Of a DNA stretch of 64,000 bases, positions 8,712 through 17,586 are shown piece after piece (position 1 is the stretch's first letter; every line of letters begins with the position of its first letter). The notes beneath the pieces were generated by a model. It was given only the letters and a program-made list of their open reading frames with translations, ran no database searches and was not told where the DNA came from. The stretch spans positions 1 through 64,000 of the forward strand of contig JAFRLH010000024.1 of assembly GCA_017431345.1 (NCBI GenBank), read 5' to 3'. The translations under genes were made by a program, and so were the position numbers. The stretch is from Lachnospiraceae bacterium (GTDB taxonomy: Bacteria > Bacillota > Clostridia > Lachnospirales > Lachnospiraceae).

Positions 8712-9446
8712 TTATGACTGTTTCAAGCTCTTCAGAAATGCAGTGCAGATATCGGGGTTATTGCCGATCATCATATCCACACCCAGCGCAGCCAGTCTGC
8801 GCATGGCATATTCTGTATTAACAGTCCATACATTCACGAGAAGTCCGTGATTCCTGGCAGATTCCATAAATTCCTCATCCACCATATGATATTCCGGATG
8901 GACAGCCTGCACATGCTGCGCCGCAGTATAATCCGGAAGACCGATCACCCTGCTCTCCTCCAGCAGTCCGTATGTCATCTCCGGCGCCAGCGCCTGCATG
9001 CGCTTTACAGAATAGTGATTAAAGGAAGAAAAAAGGATCTTATCCCGCAGACCGAATTCATCGATCAATTCCAGCGTCTTCGCTTCGATCCCGGGATAGG
9101 TGTAAACGCCTGTTTTCAGTTCGATATTCGTCATGATCCCGGCGTCTTTTGCAAAGGCCAGATATTCCCTGAGCGTCGGGACCCGGTTAACGCCGTACTG
9201 ACCGCGGAAAGCCGCGGAGACATCCAGCGCCCGCAGCTCCTTTAACGTCATCCTGCCGACAAAACCGACACCGTCCGACGTACGGTCCACCCGTTCATCA
9301 TGGATGAGCACCGGTTCACCGTCCGCAGAAAGATGAACGTCAAGTTCAATCCCGTCGCAGCCCGCTTCGACCGCTTTTTCATAGGCCAGCATGGTATTTT
9401 CCGGATAACGCCCGGAAAACCCGCGGTGGGCAAAATTCAATATCAT
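8712..9446 (-). CDS. Glycerophosphodiester phosphodiesterase
   Basis: 244 residues of the GDPD family (UgpQ type), hydrolysing glycerophosphodiesters to glycerol-3-phosphate and an alcohol. The start AHRGFSGRYPENT carries the catalytic His8-Arg9 and the metal Glu; GIELDVHLSADG gives Glu/Asp and LIHDE the second His. No signal peptide, so it is cytoplasmic and would act on imported diesters. AAGGAG precedes the ATG. It lies 12 bases after the ABC ATPase gene, which ties it to the transporter. Confidence 0.9.
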   Translation of the reverse strand: MILNFAHRGFSGRYPENTMLAYEKAVEAGCDGIELDVHLSADGEPVLIHDERVDRTSDGVGFVGRMTLKELRALDVSAAFRGQYGVNRVPTLREYLAFAKDAGIMTNIELKTGVYTYPGIEAKTLELIDEFGLRDKILFSSFNHYSVKRMQALAPEMTYGLLEESRVIGLPDYTAAQHVQAVHPEYHMVDEEFMESARNHGLLVNVWTVNTEYAMRRLAALGVDMMIGNNPDICTAFLKSLKQS

Positions 9447-9458
9447 TTTCCCCGCTCC

Positions 9459-10466
9459 TTACAGATAAATGCACTCCGGCTTGCTGACAGCCAGATAGAC
9501 CTCATCGCCCGCCTCAAACAGTTCGGACTGTCCGAACAGTACATCCACATCCACCTGGATATCGCCGCACATGACGGCATAGCGGAGGATATTTCCATGC
9601 GGCAGCGATACATTCACGGTTCCCTTCATCAGGAAAGCATTCTCTTTTTCGACCGGCGTTCTGCTGATGCCGATGATCTCCGGCCGGAAAGCGACATTTT
9701 CACAGTCGACTGCTTCCCCGGTGAGTTTCTTCATCGTCGCAGCGTCGAACAGATTGTAATGACCGATAAAGGAAGCGACGAAAGAAGTCCTCGGCTTTGT
9801 ATACAGATCTGTCGGTTTTGCAGACTGCTCGATCTGTCCCTTATACATCAGGTGGATCATATCCGACATGACCATGGCTTCTTCCTGGTCATGCGTAACG
9901 AAGATCGCGGTGATGCCAAGATCCCGCTGGATCCGCCGGATCTCTACCTGCAGGGAATGCCGCAGCAGGGCATCGATCGCCGACAGCGGCTCGTCAAGCA
10001 AAAGCACCTTCGGCTCCGTGACGATCGCTCTGGCCAGAGCAGCTCTCTGCTGCTGTCCGCCGGAAAGCTGCGAAGGGTACTGCTTCAGCTTGTCGCCAAG
10101 GCCTACGACTTCCAGGATCTCCCTTGATTTTTTGTCCGCAAGTGCCTTGTCCACCTTCTTCATGGCAAGGCCGAATTTGACATTCTGCAGGACATTCATA
10201 TTCGGGAACAGCGAATACTGCTGGAATACCATGCCGATGCCGCGGTTCTTCGGATCGACATTCGTGATATCCTTTCCGTCCAGATAGACTTTTCCGCTCG
10301 TTACCGTTTCCAGTCCCGCAAGACAGCGCAGAAGCGTGGACTTTCCGCAGCCGGACGGTCCCAGAAGAGTGACCAGCTGCCCCTGCTCGATCTCCAGATT
10401 GATATCCTTCAGCACCTCATTCGAACCAAAGCTCTTATACAGATTTTCGAATTTTATATATGACAT
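9459..10466 (-). CDS. ABC importer ATPase (UgpC/PotA/FbpC-like)
   Basis: 335 residues. Walker A GPSGCGKST near 36-44, Q-loop FQQYSLFPNMNV, signature LSGGQQQR, Walker B VLLLDEPLSAID and switch His in VTHDQEEA. The C-terminal 90 residues look like a TOBE regulatory domain. It energises uptake through the two permeases encoded just upstream. The ATG at 10466 is nine bases past GGGAG; a TTG two codons earlier is less likely. The neighbouring phosphodiesterase and glycerol-phosphate oxidoreductases suggest an organophosphate substrate (inference). Confidence 0.9.
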   Translation of the reverse strand: MSYIKFENLYKSFGSNEVLKDINLEIEQGQLVTLLGPSGCGKSTLLRCLAGLETVTSGKVYLDGKDITNVDPKNRGIGMVFQQYSLFPNMNVLQNVKFGLAMKKVDKALADKKSREILEVVGLGDKLKQYPSQLSGGQQQRAALARAIVTEPKVLLLDEPLSAIDALLRHSLQVEIRRIQRDLGITAIFVTHDQEEAMVMSDMIHLMYKGQIEQSAKPTDLYTKPRTSFVASFIGHYNLFDAATMKKLTGEAVDCENVAFRPEIIGISRTPVEKENAFLMKGTVNVSLPHGNILRYAVMCGDIQVDVDVLFGQSELFEAGDEVYLAVSKPECIYL

Positions 10467-10520
10467 AAACAAGTTCTCCCTGTTTTTATTTTCTTATCTT
10501 TTCCCGAAACATACGCCGTA

Positions 10521-11318
10521 TCACTGCGCTCTTCTGCCTTTGCTCTCACGGCTTCTCAGATACAGCACGACCGCGGAGATCGCGAAGGTGACCGCCATGA
10601 TGATGACAAAGACCGCACTGGATTTCATGCTGTCGGACTTCATGGCCTGATACAGATAGATCTGCACATTCGGCCATGCGGAACTCGCCAGATTTCTCAC
10701 CAGTACGTAATCGCCGAAAATGATGCCGACCGCAAGCAGCGAAGAAACAACGATGGCGGAGAGGATATTCGGAACGATCACACGGAAGAATGCATAGATG
10801 CGGGAAGCGCCCAGCATCTCGGCGGCCTCCAGAAGCACCGGCATATTGACCGCGCGCATACCGTTCCTGATTCCCTGGTAAATATACGGCAGGATGATGA
10901 TGCAGTACGCGCCGATCAGCATGATGATACGGTTGCTCAGGAAAGTAGGATTTGCCACATACAGTGACAGGATACTGACGGAGAGGATAACGCCCTGAAT
11001 GGTATAGGGGATCATGCAGATGATCTGAACATATTTCTCGAGCCGCGGGAAATAGATCGCCGTCACGAAAAGCGCAAGCAGCACAAGGATGATCGTCAGC
11101 ACGATCGGCACGATCGCAATGACGATGGTACGTCCGAGACTTGCCAGGAACTCCTTGTCTTTGAACAGATTGGCATACGTTTCCAGTGTAAAGCCTTTCG
11201 GAACGATGCCCGTCCAGTTCGAGAACATGGAGTAAATAATCGATACCACCAGCGGTATCAGAAGGTAGATCAGAATGAGGATAAGTACGATCGCCGGGCC
11301 TTTTTCAGACTTCTTCAT
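10521..11318 (-). CDS. ABC transporter permease, second of two
   Basis: 265 residues with about six membrane helices; the first is near 10-32. The cytoplasmic EAA loop is visible as EAAEMLGASRIYAFFRVIVPNI. This is the binding-protein-dependent permease type seen in PotC/FbpB-like systems. Its ATG overlaps the stop of the preceding permease by four bases (ATGA), so the pair is translationally coupled and likely forms a heterodimer. Confidence 0.87.
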   Translation of the reverse strand: MKKSEKGPAIVLILILIYLLIPLVVSIIYSMFSNWTGIVPKGFTLETYANLFKDKEFLASLGRTIVIAIVPIVLTIILVLLALFVTAIYFPRLEKYVQIICMIPYTIQGVILSVSILSLYVANPTFLSNRIIMLIGAYCIIILPYIYQGIRNGMRAVNMPVLLEAAEMLGASRIYAFFRVIVPNILSAIVVSSLLAVGIIFGDYVLVRNLASSAWPNVQIYLYQAMKSDSMKSSAVFVIIMAVTFAISAVVLYLRSRESKGRRAQ

Positions 11319-12166
11319 GACTGCTTACCCCCTTTCTGGAACTGCTTGCTGATCGCATTCGTGATCAGGATCATGATTACCATGACGATCATCATGACAA
11401 CGGACAGCGCACCGCCGAGGCCGGGTCTGATCTTGACTTCGCCGACGAAGCAGCCGGCGATCTGGATCGGCAGCAGGGAAATGCTGTTCATCATGATCGC
11501 ATAAACCGTTGCATAAGCAGCCAGCGCATTGGCGAATAAGACGCTGAAGGTGCCCATAATACTCGGCATCAGGACCGGGATGCCGATCTTTGCCCAGAAC
11601 TGTCCCTTCGTGGCGCCCAGCAGCGTGGAAGCCTCCTGCCATTCCTTTCTTACGCCTTCAAAGGCCGGGATGAGCAGTAGCGTGGACAGCGGGATCTGGA
11701 AATACACATAGATAAGGCTCACGCCGTTCGTGGAATACAGATTGAAATCCGCCAGCGCAGAGATCCCGAATTCACGTCCGATCTGCGTCATGACACCAGC
11801 GTTGCCGAGCAGGATCATATAAGCGAACGCAAGGGGGATACCTGCAAAATTGGAGACCATATTCAGGATCGCCATAAAAATATTATGCAGCTTTCCGGTG
11901 GACTGATGCGCAGCCCTTGCGCCGAAAAATGCGACAATGATGCCCGCAGCCGCGGAGATCAGCGAGATTTTTATGCTGTTCGTGATGGCTTTCTGATACA
12001 GAAGCTTGGAAAATACAGTCTGGTAATTCTCTAATGTAAATCCTCCTCCTGCATCCGGATGGAAGCTTTTGACGATGATCATGATCAGCGGAATGATCTC
12101 ATACATGAAAGCGACCACCAGGAACGGGAGCAGCGCGATCAGATAAATAAATTTGTTCTTTTTCAT
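11315..12166 (-). CDS. ABC transporter permease, first of two
   Basis: 283 residues, about six membrane helices starting at residue 7. The EAA-type loop reads EASTLLGATKGQFWAKIGIPVL. I placed the start at the ATG at 12166, eight bases after CAGGAG; the longer open frame upstream reads through a hairpin region and has no membrane or family signal. Works with the permease it overlaps, the ATPase and the upstream lipoprotein. Confidence 0.87.
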   Translation of the reverse strand: MKKNKFIYLIALLPFLVVAFMYEIIPLIMIIVKSFHPDAGGGFTLENYQTVFSKLLYQKAITNSIKISLISAAAGIIVAFFGARAAHQSTGKLHNIFMAILNMVSNFAGIPLAFAYMILLGNAGVMTQIGREFGISALADFNLYSTNGVSLIYVYFQIPLSTLLLIPAFEGVRKEWQEASTLLGATKGQFWAKIGIPVLMPSIMGTFSVLFANALAAYATVYAIMMNSISLLPIQIAGCFVGEVKIRPGLGGALSVVMMIVMVIMILITNAISKQFQKGGKQS

Positions 12167-12225
12167 GGACGGGCTCCTGTGTTGGTCATCCTGGGAAAAA
12201 CGACATGTACACTTCATAGAGAGAA

Positions 12226-12249
12226 TGGGCGTACAGCGATGTACGCCCA
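12226..12249 (-). other. Intercistronic hairpin after the binding-protein gene
   Basis: Perfect stem TGGGCGTAC/GTACGCCCA with a six-base loop and no T-run, between the solute-binding-protein gene and the first permease. Such hairpins often protect the abundant binding-protein mRNA or partly end transcription; either role here is inference. Confidence 0.55.
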
Positions 12250-12277
12250 CTCTGATTCATCGTGTTATACGAAAAGA

Positions 12278-13462
12278 TTACTGGTTGATCAGCGGAAGGA
12301 CTTCCTCCGTCCATCTTGTAACGACCTCTTCGCATGCCTTGGAATAAGCATCGGGATCTGTCATCGGGATCGCGTTCTCGTAAGCGCTTGCGTCAAAGCC
12401 TTCGATCGTGACATCTGTTCTGGTCGGTACGCCGCCGGCGTTTGCCAGGAATGTCTGACCTTCGTCGCTGAACATTACCTCACGGGTAAGGGCTGCAGCG
12501 CAGGGATGAGGCGCATACTTGTTGATAACAGATGCATAGCCGTTCAGGATCGCGCCGTCAGTAGGGGTATTGGCGACCATCTTGTAGTTGGTGATGTTCT
12601 TGGAATAAGGAATTCCGGTGAAGCTCCATACTACGCCGACCGGTACTTCGCCGGTCTCGAAGTTCTGCTGTACGATATCCAGGGAATTGATGCGGCCTGC
12701 TTCAGCCATCTCGGTCCAGAACTGGATCGCGGGATCGATGTTGGTCAGGTCTCCGCCAAGTGCGAAGTTGGAAGCGATGATAGCACCCTGTGCGTTTCCG
12801 CCGTTGATATCGCCGATCGCGACCTTATAGGAACCGTTCTTGATGTCTTCCCAGGAAGTCGGGGCTTCTTCTTCGATCAGGTCTGTATTTACCAGGAATG
12901 TAGTAGCGCCGGTGTAAGCGACCATCCACTTGCCGTCTTCACCCTTTGCCCAATCCGGTACGGAATCCCAGTAGGAAGTCTTGTAGCCCTGGGTAAGATC
13001 TTCGGCAATGACCTGGGAGGTGAATGCATAGCCTACATCGCCCATATCCTTGGTTCCGTTCTCACCCTCGGTAACGAACATCTGCAGCTCTTCCGCCGAA
13101 GACATATCGACATCTCCGTGGGTCAGGCCGTACGTCTCGCTCATGTAGTTCCACAGGGAACCCCAGTCAGCCCACTCATCCGGCATACCGACGGACTGAA
13201 CATCGCCTTCTGCCTTTGCGGCTTCGATCAGTTCGTCTACAGACATGCTGTTCAGGTCAACAGCACCTTCAGGCGCCGCCGCTTCGGTCTCAGCCGCCGC
13301 TTCCGTCTCAGCTGCCGCTGCTTCGGTCTCTGCAGGCGCAGCAGCCTCAGTCTCTGCAGGCGCTTCGGTCTCTGCGGGCGCGCTCGATCCGCCGCAGGCT
13401 GCCAGTGACATTACCATGGCTGAGGCAAGAGCCAGTGCCAACCATTTCCTGTACTTCTTCAT
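12278..13462 (-). CDS. ABC solute-binding lipoprotein (AfuA/PhnS/PotD-like)
   Basis: 394 residues. A lipoprotein signal with lipobox SLAAC (Cys near 22) is followed by a low-complexity linker of AETEA units (about 27-60), then a type 2 periplasmic-binding fold, for example VGVVWSFTG and VNTDLIEEEAPTSWEDIK. The family includes Fe3+, polyamine, hexose-phosphate and aminoethylphosphonate binders. Neighbours point to a phosphate ester, not metal or polyamine (inference). The ATG at 13462 follows AAAAGGAGGG; the open frame extends 34 codons further but through the untranslated leader. First gene of the import operon. Confidence 0.87.
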   Translation of the reverse strand: MKKYRKWLALALASAMVMSLAACGGSSAPAETEAPAETEAAAPAETEAAAAETEAAAETEAAAPEGAVDLNSMSVDELIEAAKAEGDVQSVGMPDEWADWGSLWNYMSETYGLTHGDVDMSSAEELQMFVTEGENGTKDMGDVGYAFTSQVIAEDLTQGYKTSYWDSVPDWAKGEDGKWMVAYTGATTFLVNTDLIEEEAPTSWEDIKNGSYKVAIGDINGGNAQGAIIASNFALGGDLTNIDPAIQFWTEMAEAGRINSLDIVQQNFETGEVPVGVVWSFTGIPYSKNITNYKMVANTPTDGAILNGYASVINKYAPHPCAAALTREVMFSDEGQTFLANAGGVPTRTDVTIEGFDASAYENAIPMTDPDAYSKACEEVVTRWTEEVLPLINQ

Positions 13463-13522
13463 GGAATACTCCCTCCTTTTGAATGATGCCGGACAGCGGA
13501 TCACCGTCCCCGGCATAGTTGA

Positions 13523-13542
13523 TGTGCGAAATTTTTCACACA
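13523..13542. promoter_or_regulatory. Palindrome near the importer transcription start
   Basis: TGTGCGAAATTTTTCACACA, eight of ten arm positions symmetric, lying just downstream of the predicted start of the binding-protein mRNA. Position and symmetry fit a repressor site. The half-site TGTGCGAAA recurs at 17110-17118 and, reversed, near 17213-17221 upstream of the GlpA-like operon. Confidence 0.4.
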
Positions 13543-13554
13543 ACTTTAGTAGAA

Positions 13555-13583
13555 ATTTTATCACAATAATATAAAAGTGTAAA
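13555..13583 (-). promoter_or_regulatory. Promoter of the ABC importer operon
   Basis: TTTACA (13578-13583), 17-base spacer, TAAAAT (13555-13560) on the minus strand, about 95 bases before the binding-protein start. Confidence 0.55.
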
Positions 13584-13642
13584 TAGATTTATGTTAATGA
13601 AGGGTAAATTCGTATCATCCGAAGGAATAAAGCGACAGACAC

Positions 13643-14011
13643 TCAGTCCACATTTTTCGTTGCGATCATATCCACGCCCGTGCCTGCGATATCCTTCATC
13701 AGCACATCTCCGATCCTGACCGGACACGGGACTGATACGCCGGCAAGATCCCGGATCACGTCCATGATCTTCCCCTTCGGGACATCCGATGCCGTCTTGA
13801 CCGGGACCATCCTCTCCCCGGTCCTGCTGCCGTACACACGCACAGAACTGGTGACGATCCTGGTCGGCGCAGTCACTTCCTTTCTGGCGTAAATATCGCC
13901 CCTGTGACAGGAATTCCCGGTGACCAGTTCGATCCCGCCGGCCTCGTTCATCATGACTTCGATCCGGCAGCCCAGCGGGCAGTTGATGCATGTCAGTTCC
14001 ACCGTCTTCAT
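13643..14011 (-). CDS. DUF1667 protein
   Basis: 122 residues. The N-terminus has the cysteine pattern CINCPLGC followed by GNSCHRGD, typical of DUF1667, a small protein regularly encoded next to GlpA-like and FAD-dependent oxidoreductases in anaerobes. Four Cys suggest a bound Fe-S cluster, so it may be an electron-transfer partner of the two flavoproteins (inference). It overlaps the upstream FAD oxidoreductase by four bases. Confidence 0.85.
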   Translation of the reverse strand: MKTVELTCINCPLGCRIEVMMNEAGGIELVTGNSCHRGDIYARKEVTAPTRIVTSSVRVYGSRTGERMVPVKTASDVPKGKIMDVIRDLAGVSVPCPVRIGDVLMKDIAGTGVDMIATKNVD

Positions 14012-15309
14012 CCCATGTCCTCCTCTACCCTGATATCAATTGTCTTTATATCTTCATGCGCCTGCAGAAGCTTTTCCGTCAGGACCAGCTCTTCCATCTC
14101 GCCCGGCGCCATGATCCTGCGTTTCTTCGACATCACAGGCTCGCCGTCGATATAAAGAACGATCTTCTTATTCTGCATGACTTCCCCTACCCGGAAACGC
14201 ACTTTCAGCCATTTGCTTACCCTGCCGGGATCGATGAAAGCCGGGACGGTATACCGGATCCCGCCGGAAAATGTCACGGGGATCCGCACATCCTCTGCCG
14301 TTTTCACCGCACCGGTTCCGAATTCCCGGATATAAGCCGCGGCGCTCTCTCCGGCGTGTGCTGCTTCCTCGGACACATAATCCACCAGATCATGCACATG
14401 GAGCACGTTGCCGGCGGCAAAGACGCCGGGAACAGAGGTCTCCAGGGATTCATCCACGACCGGTCCGTTCGTGACCCGGCTCATCTCAGCGCCCAGACCG
14501 ATCGTCAGTTCATTCTCGGGAAGCAGACCTACCGAAAGCAGCAGGGTATCGCAGTCATAATGCTCTTCCGTTCCGGGGATCGGTTTCCTGTCCGGGCCGA
14601 CTTCTGCGATCACGACGCCTTCCACCCTCTCCTTGCCTTCGATCCTGACGACAGTATGGGAGAGTTTGAGCGGGATGCCGAAATCGTCCAGACACTGTAC
14701 GATGTTCCTCTTCAGTCCGCCGGAATACGGCATGAGTTCTGCGCATACGAGCACCTTTGCGCCTTCCAGCGTCATGCGGCGGGCCATGATCAGCCCGATA
14801 TCTCCGGAGCCCAGGATCACGACCCGTCTTCCGGGAAGATAGCCTTCAATATTTACCAGCCGCTGCGCCGTGCCTGCGGAGAAGATACCTGCCGGGCGGA
14901 ACCCCGGGATATTCAGGGAACCGCGGCTTCGTTCGCGGCATCCCATGGCAAGGATCAGCGCCTTGGTCTTCAGAATGAGCAGGCCATCCGTCTCGTTGAC
15001 GGCAGTGACAGTCTTTGTCCCATCATCATTCTGTCCGAGGGACATGACCATGGTATCCAGTTTGTATTCTATTTCTCTTTCAGTCAGTTTATCGATATAA
15101 CGCTGGGCATATTCCGGGCCGGTCAGCTCTTCCTGAAAGGTGTGCAGGCCGAAACCGTTGTGGATGCACTGGTTCAGGATCCCGCCAAGACGTGTGTCAC
15201 GCTCCAGCACCAGAATACTTCTTTCCCCGGCGTCATATGCGGCTGCGGCTGCAGAAAGTCCCGCGGGACCGCCGCCGATCACGATCAGATCATATTCCGT
15301 TCTATCCAT
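14008..15309 (-). CDS. FAD-dependent NAD(P)/disulphide-type oxidoreductase
   Basis: 433 residues. The FAD site is IVIGGGPAGLSAA (about 9-21) with the acid in LVLERD; a second dinucleotide fold VVILGSGDIGLIMARR is near 155-170, and the FAD-closing motif is SVPGVFAAGNV. It takes the middle place in a GlpA-like / FAD oxidoreductase / DUF1667 set that by context oxidises glycerol-3-phosphate or a similar substrate and passes electrons on. The partner reaction is inference. The start follows the GlpA-like stop by 12 bases. Confidence 0.85.
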   Translation of the reverse strand: MDRTEYDLIVIGGGPAGLSAAAAAYDAGERSILVLERDTRLGGILNQCIHNGFGLHTFQEELTGPEYAQRYIDKLTEREIEYKLDTMVMSLGQNDDGTKTVTAVNETDGLLILKTKALILAMGCRERSRGSLNIPGFRPAGIFSAGTAQRLVNIEGYLPGRRVVILGSGDIGLIMARRMTLEGAKVLVCAELMPYSGGLKRNIVQCLDDFGIPLKLSHTVVRIEGKERVEGVVIAEVGPDRKPIPGTEEHYDCDTLLLSVGLLPENELTIGLGAEMSRVTNGPVVDESLETSVPGVFAAGNVLHVHDLVDYVSEEAAHAGESAAAYIREFGTGAVKTAEDVRIPVTFSGGIRYTVPAFIDPGRVSKWLKVRFRVGEVMQNKKIVLYIDGEPVMSKKRRIMAPGEMEELVLTEKLLQAHEDIKTIDIRVEEDMG

Positions 15310-15321
15310 AGCATCACCGCC

Positions 15322-16776
15322 TTAAATCCTGTCTTTTACAAGTCCGGAGATCACTTTGGAATTGCCTCCGGATTTGGTAATATCCGCAACATCCACACCA
15401 AGCTCTGCCGCCAGGATATCCATGATCCTGGGCGCGCAGAATCCGGACTGGCATCTTCCCATGCCGGCGCGCACACGGCGCTTCACGCCGTCCAGGCTCT
15501 TCGCGCCCAGCGGCCTTCTGATCGCATCAAGGATCTCTCCTTCGCTTACCTGCTCGCAGCGGCAGACGATCCGGCCGTACTCCGGTTTTTCTTTCAGCAC
15601 TTTCTGCAGTTCCTCCGGATCCGTGATCTTCTTCGGATCGAAGAATCCCTCTCTGCGGCCGTTAAAGGAAGGATTCGGGGCGAGTCCGAGTTTTTCCGCC
15701 AGCTGTCCGGCAATCTCCTTTCCGATCGCCGGCGCGGCAGTCAGTCCCGGCGATTCGATGCCGGCACAGTCGAAGAATCCCGGCGCATCCGATACTTCCC
15801 CCAGGATGAAATCATGCCGTTCCTCATGCGCCCGCAGACCGGCGAAACTGGTGATCGCTTCCCGGAGAGGCAGATCGTCGAAAGCATAGCCGGCTTTCTC
15901 CATCAGATCATCAAAACCTTCTGCCGTGGTATCCACGCCTTCTCTGTCATCGATATCTTCTGCGGTCGGCCCGACGATCGTATTTCCGTGTACTGTAGGA
16001 GATACCAGGACGCCTTTGCCAAGCTTTCCGGGCACCTGGAAAACTGTATGTTTGACATAGCCGCCGGTACGGCGGTCAAGAAGGATATAATCGCCTTTTC
16101 TCGGGGTGATATGGATCTTCTCTGCGGAGACCATGTTGTGCAGGATGTCCGCATAAACTCCTGCCGCATTGACAACGGCCCGCGTACGGACAGAGCCGTT
16201 TGCTGTCTGTACGATCCAGAACGGTTCTCCATTCCCGTCCGTTCCGGGCGTAAGCGATTTCACTTCGGAATGGAATCTGAACTCCACACCGTTCGCGTAA
16301 GCATTTTCAGCAAGCGCAACAGTCGCGCCGAAGGGGCATACAATGCCGGCAGTCGGCGCGTAAAGCGCGGCGACCGGTACATGGCCGACGCTGGGCTCCA
16401 GCTCCTGCAGCCTTTCCCTTCCCACGATCTCCAGCTTCTCCACGCCGTTCTTTCTGCCGTTTTCCATAAGCTTTTCGAGCTTCGGGATATCTTCTTCTGA
16501 CAAAGCCAGGACAAGAGATCCGTTGTTCTTATAATCGAATCCGAGTTCTTTCGAGAGTTCCGGATACATCTGACAGCCGATCAGATTGTACTTTGCCATG
16601 AGCGAGCCGTGCGCCGCGTCAAAGCCGGCGTGAATGATCGCGGAATTTGCCTTGGATGTTCCGGTACAGACATCCTCTGAACGTTCCATGACACAGAATC
16701 TGCCGCTGTATCCTGACAGGAATCTGGCAACCGAACATCCGGTAATGCCCGCGCCTATAATGACTGCATCATACAT
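15322..16776 (-). CDS. GlpA-like FAD-dependent dehydrogenase with BFD-like Fe-S domain
   Basis: 484 residues. The N-terminal FAD site is VIIGAGITGCSVARFLS and the body is a DAO/glycerol-3-phosphate dehydrogenase fold (FDAAHGSLMAKYN, PRKGDYILLDR). The C-terminal domain (about 395-465) has CRCEQVSEGEI and GRCQSGFCAPR, the four Cys of a bacterioferritin-associated-ferredoxin-like [2Fe-2S] domain as in GlpA. It would oxidise glycerol-3-phosphate to dihydroxyacetone phosphate, matching the phosphodiesterase and importer downstream. GGGAAGGA precedes the ATG. No glycerol kinase is adjacent, which fits intake of phosphorylated substrate. Confidence 0.85.
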   Translation of the reverse strand: MYDAVIIGAGITGCSVARFLSGYSGRFCVMERSEDVCTGTSKANSAIIHAGFDAAHGSLMAKYNLIGCQMYPELSKELGFDYKNNGSLVLALSEEDIPKLEKLMENGRKNGVEKLEIVGRERLQELEPSVGHVPVAALYAPTAGIVCPFGATVALAENAYANGVEFRFHSEVKSLTPGTDGNGEPFWIVQTANGSVRTRAVVNAAGVYADILHNMVSAEKIHITPRKGDYILLDRRTGGYVKHTVFQVPGKLGKGVLVSPTVHGNTIVGPTAEDIDDREGVDTTAEGFDDLMEKAGYAFDDLPLREAITSFAGLRAHEERHDFILGEVSDAPGFFDCAGIESPGLTAAPAIGKEIAGQLAEKLGLAPNPSFNGRREGFFDPKKITDPEELQKVLKEKPEYGRIVCRCEQVSEGEILDAIRRPLGAKSLDGVKRRVRAGMGRCQSGFCAPRIMDILAAELGVDVADITKSGGNSKVISGLVKDRI

Positions 16777-16794
16777 ATCAAATCATTCCTTCCC

Positions 16795-16870
16795 GGAGAC
16801 AGGGGACGGTCCTCTGTCTCCTTGTCTCCTTTTTCCTGGAGACAGAGAATCATCCCTTGTCTCCTTTTCA
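16795..16870. repeat. Cluster of GGAGACA/TGTCTCC repeats
   Basis: Four copies of TGTCTCC or its complement. One pair forms a hairpin, ggagacag (16795-16802) with ctgtctcc (16814-16821), enclosing GGACGGTCC. It lies in the predicted leader of the GlpA-like operon. Elements of this look are dispersed in many Clostridia genomes (recollection, not searched). Confidence 0.5.
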
Positions 16871-16896
16871 GAAAAATATCTTCCAATTACCGGAAA

Positions 16897-16925
16897 ATTA
16901 TACCATCTTTTCTTTTTTTATACAA
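16897..16925 (-). promoter_or_regulatory. Promoter of the GlpA-like operon
   Basis: TTGTAT (16920-16925), 17-base spacer ending TGG, TATAAT (16897-16902) on the minus strand; both an extended -10 and a usable -35 are present. Confidence 0.6.
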
Positions 16926-16934
16926 TGAAATTAA

Positions 16935-17024
16935 GAGGGGGAACCGGGGTGATATGCTGCCCCCAGGCAGGTTCTGTATTTCAGCGTCCTGCCTGGGGGC
17001 AGCATATCACCCCGGTTCCCCTCT
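16935..17024. repeat. Long near-perfect inverted repeat
   Basis: Arms of 36-37 bases (16935-16971 and 16988-17024) match except for one extra G in the left arm, with a 16-base loop. The arms hold CCGGGGTGATATGCTGCC and its complement. It lies just upstream of the GlpA-like promoter and codes for nothing. The rest of the gap to 17300 shows no gene or clear signal. Confidence 0.85.
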
Positions 17025-17300
17025 TTGTTCGCAAAAGAAACATTTTTTCAGAGAAGATACCCCGTAAAGAGCATACTTTTATTGCATAATCAATCGTTTC
17101 AGTAAAATCTGTGCGAAAAAGACTGCTGTCTTAAACGAAGATACCCTTTTCAGACACATTTTCCTGCTCCCCGGGAAAAAACCAGGGTACCTTCGATTCA
17201 TAACAGGGCATATTTCGCACAATCGATGAATGATTCAACGGCACGGCTGCTTCCATTTTTATTCCGGCGCGCACCATTCTGAGCAGCCGCACTGCACTTT

Positions 17301-17546
17301 TCATTCCGCCTTTTTCTGCTGCTCGCTGCTGAGCATCCGGATCGTCTCGATATCGTTGGCCGTCAGCTTTATATTCGCGACGAACTCTTTTCCGTCCGGG
17401 GTAGTGGCTTTCATTTCATACACCGTTCCCTCGATCAGCGTCTGTTCCCTGATCAGATGGAAAAAAGGCTCGATCCTGGGATGTTCGGAATGGAAGATTT
17501 CCAGTCTTTCCCTGTATTTTAACAATGCCATCGGATTTATATTCAT
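17301..17546 (-). CDS. Small conserved-looking protein of unknown function
   Basis: 81 residues, MNINPMALLKYRERLEIF at the start, then an all-alpha/beta soluble domain with EGTVYEMKATTPDGKE and a charged end. No signal or membrane segment. AAGGAG sits seven bases before the ATG at 17546. It follows apeB by 40 bases. I recall similar short proteins in Lachnospiraceae but no function. Confidence 0.65.
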   Translation of the reverse strand: MNINPMALLKYRERLEIFHSEHPRIEPFFHLIREQTLIEGTVYEMKATTPDGKEFVANIKLTANDIETIRMLSSEQQKKAE

Positions 17547-17586
17547 CACAGATCTCCTTGTTTACCGTTATCATACTATCTCTTTA

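Noticed and set aside
13990..16500. 836-codon open frame on the plus strand
   Set aside because: It lies antisense to the FAD oxidoreductase and GlpA-like genes, which have clear motifs and ribosome sites. Its translation is rich in His/Arg/Cys with no family signal, as expected from the opposite strand of GC-biased codons.
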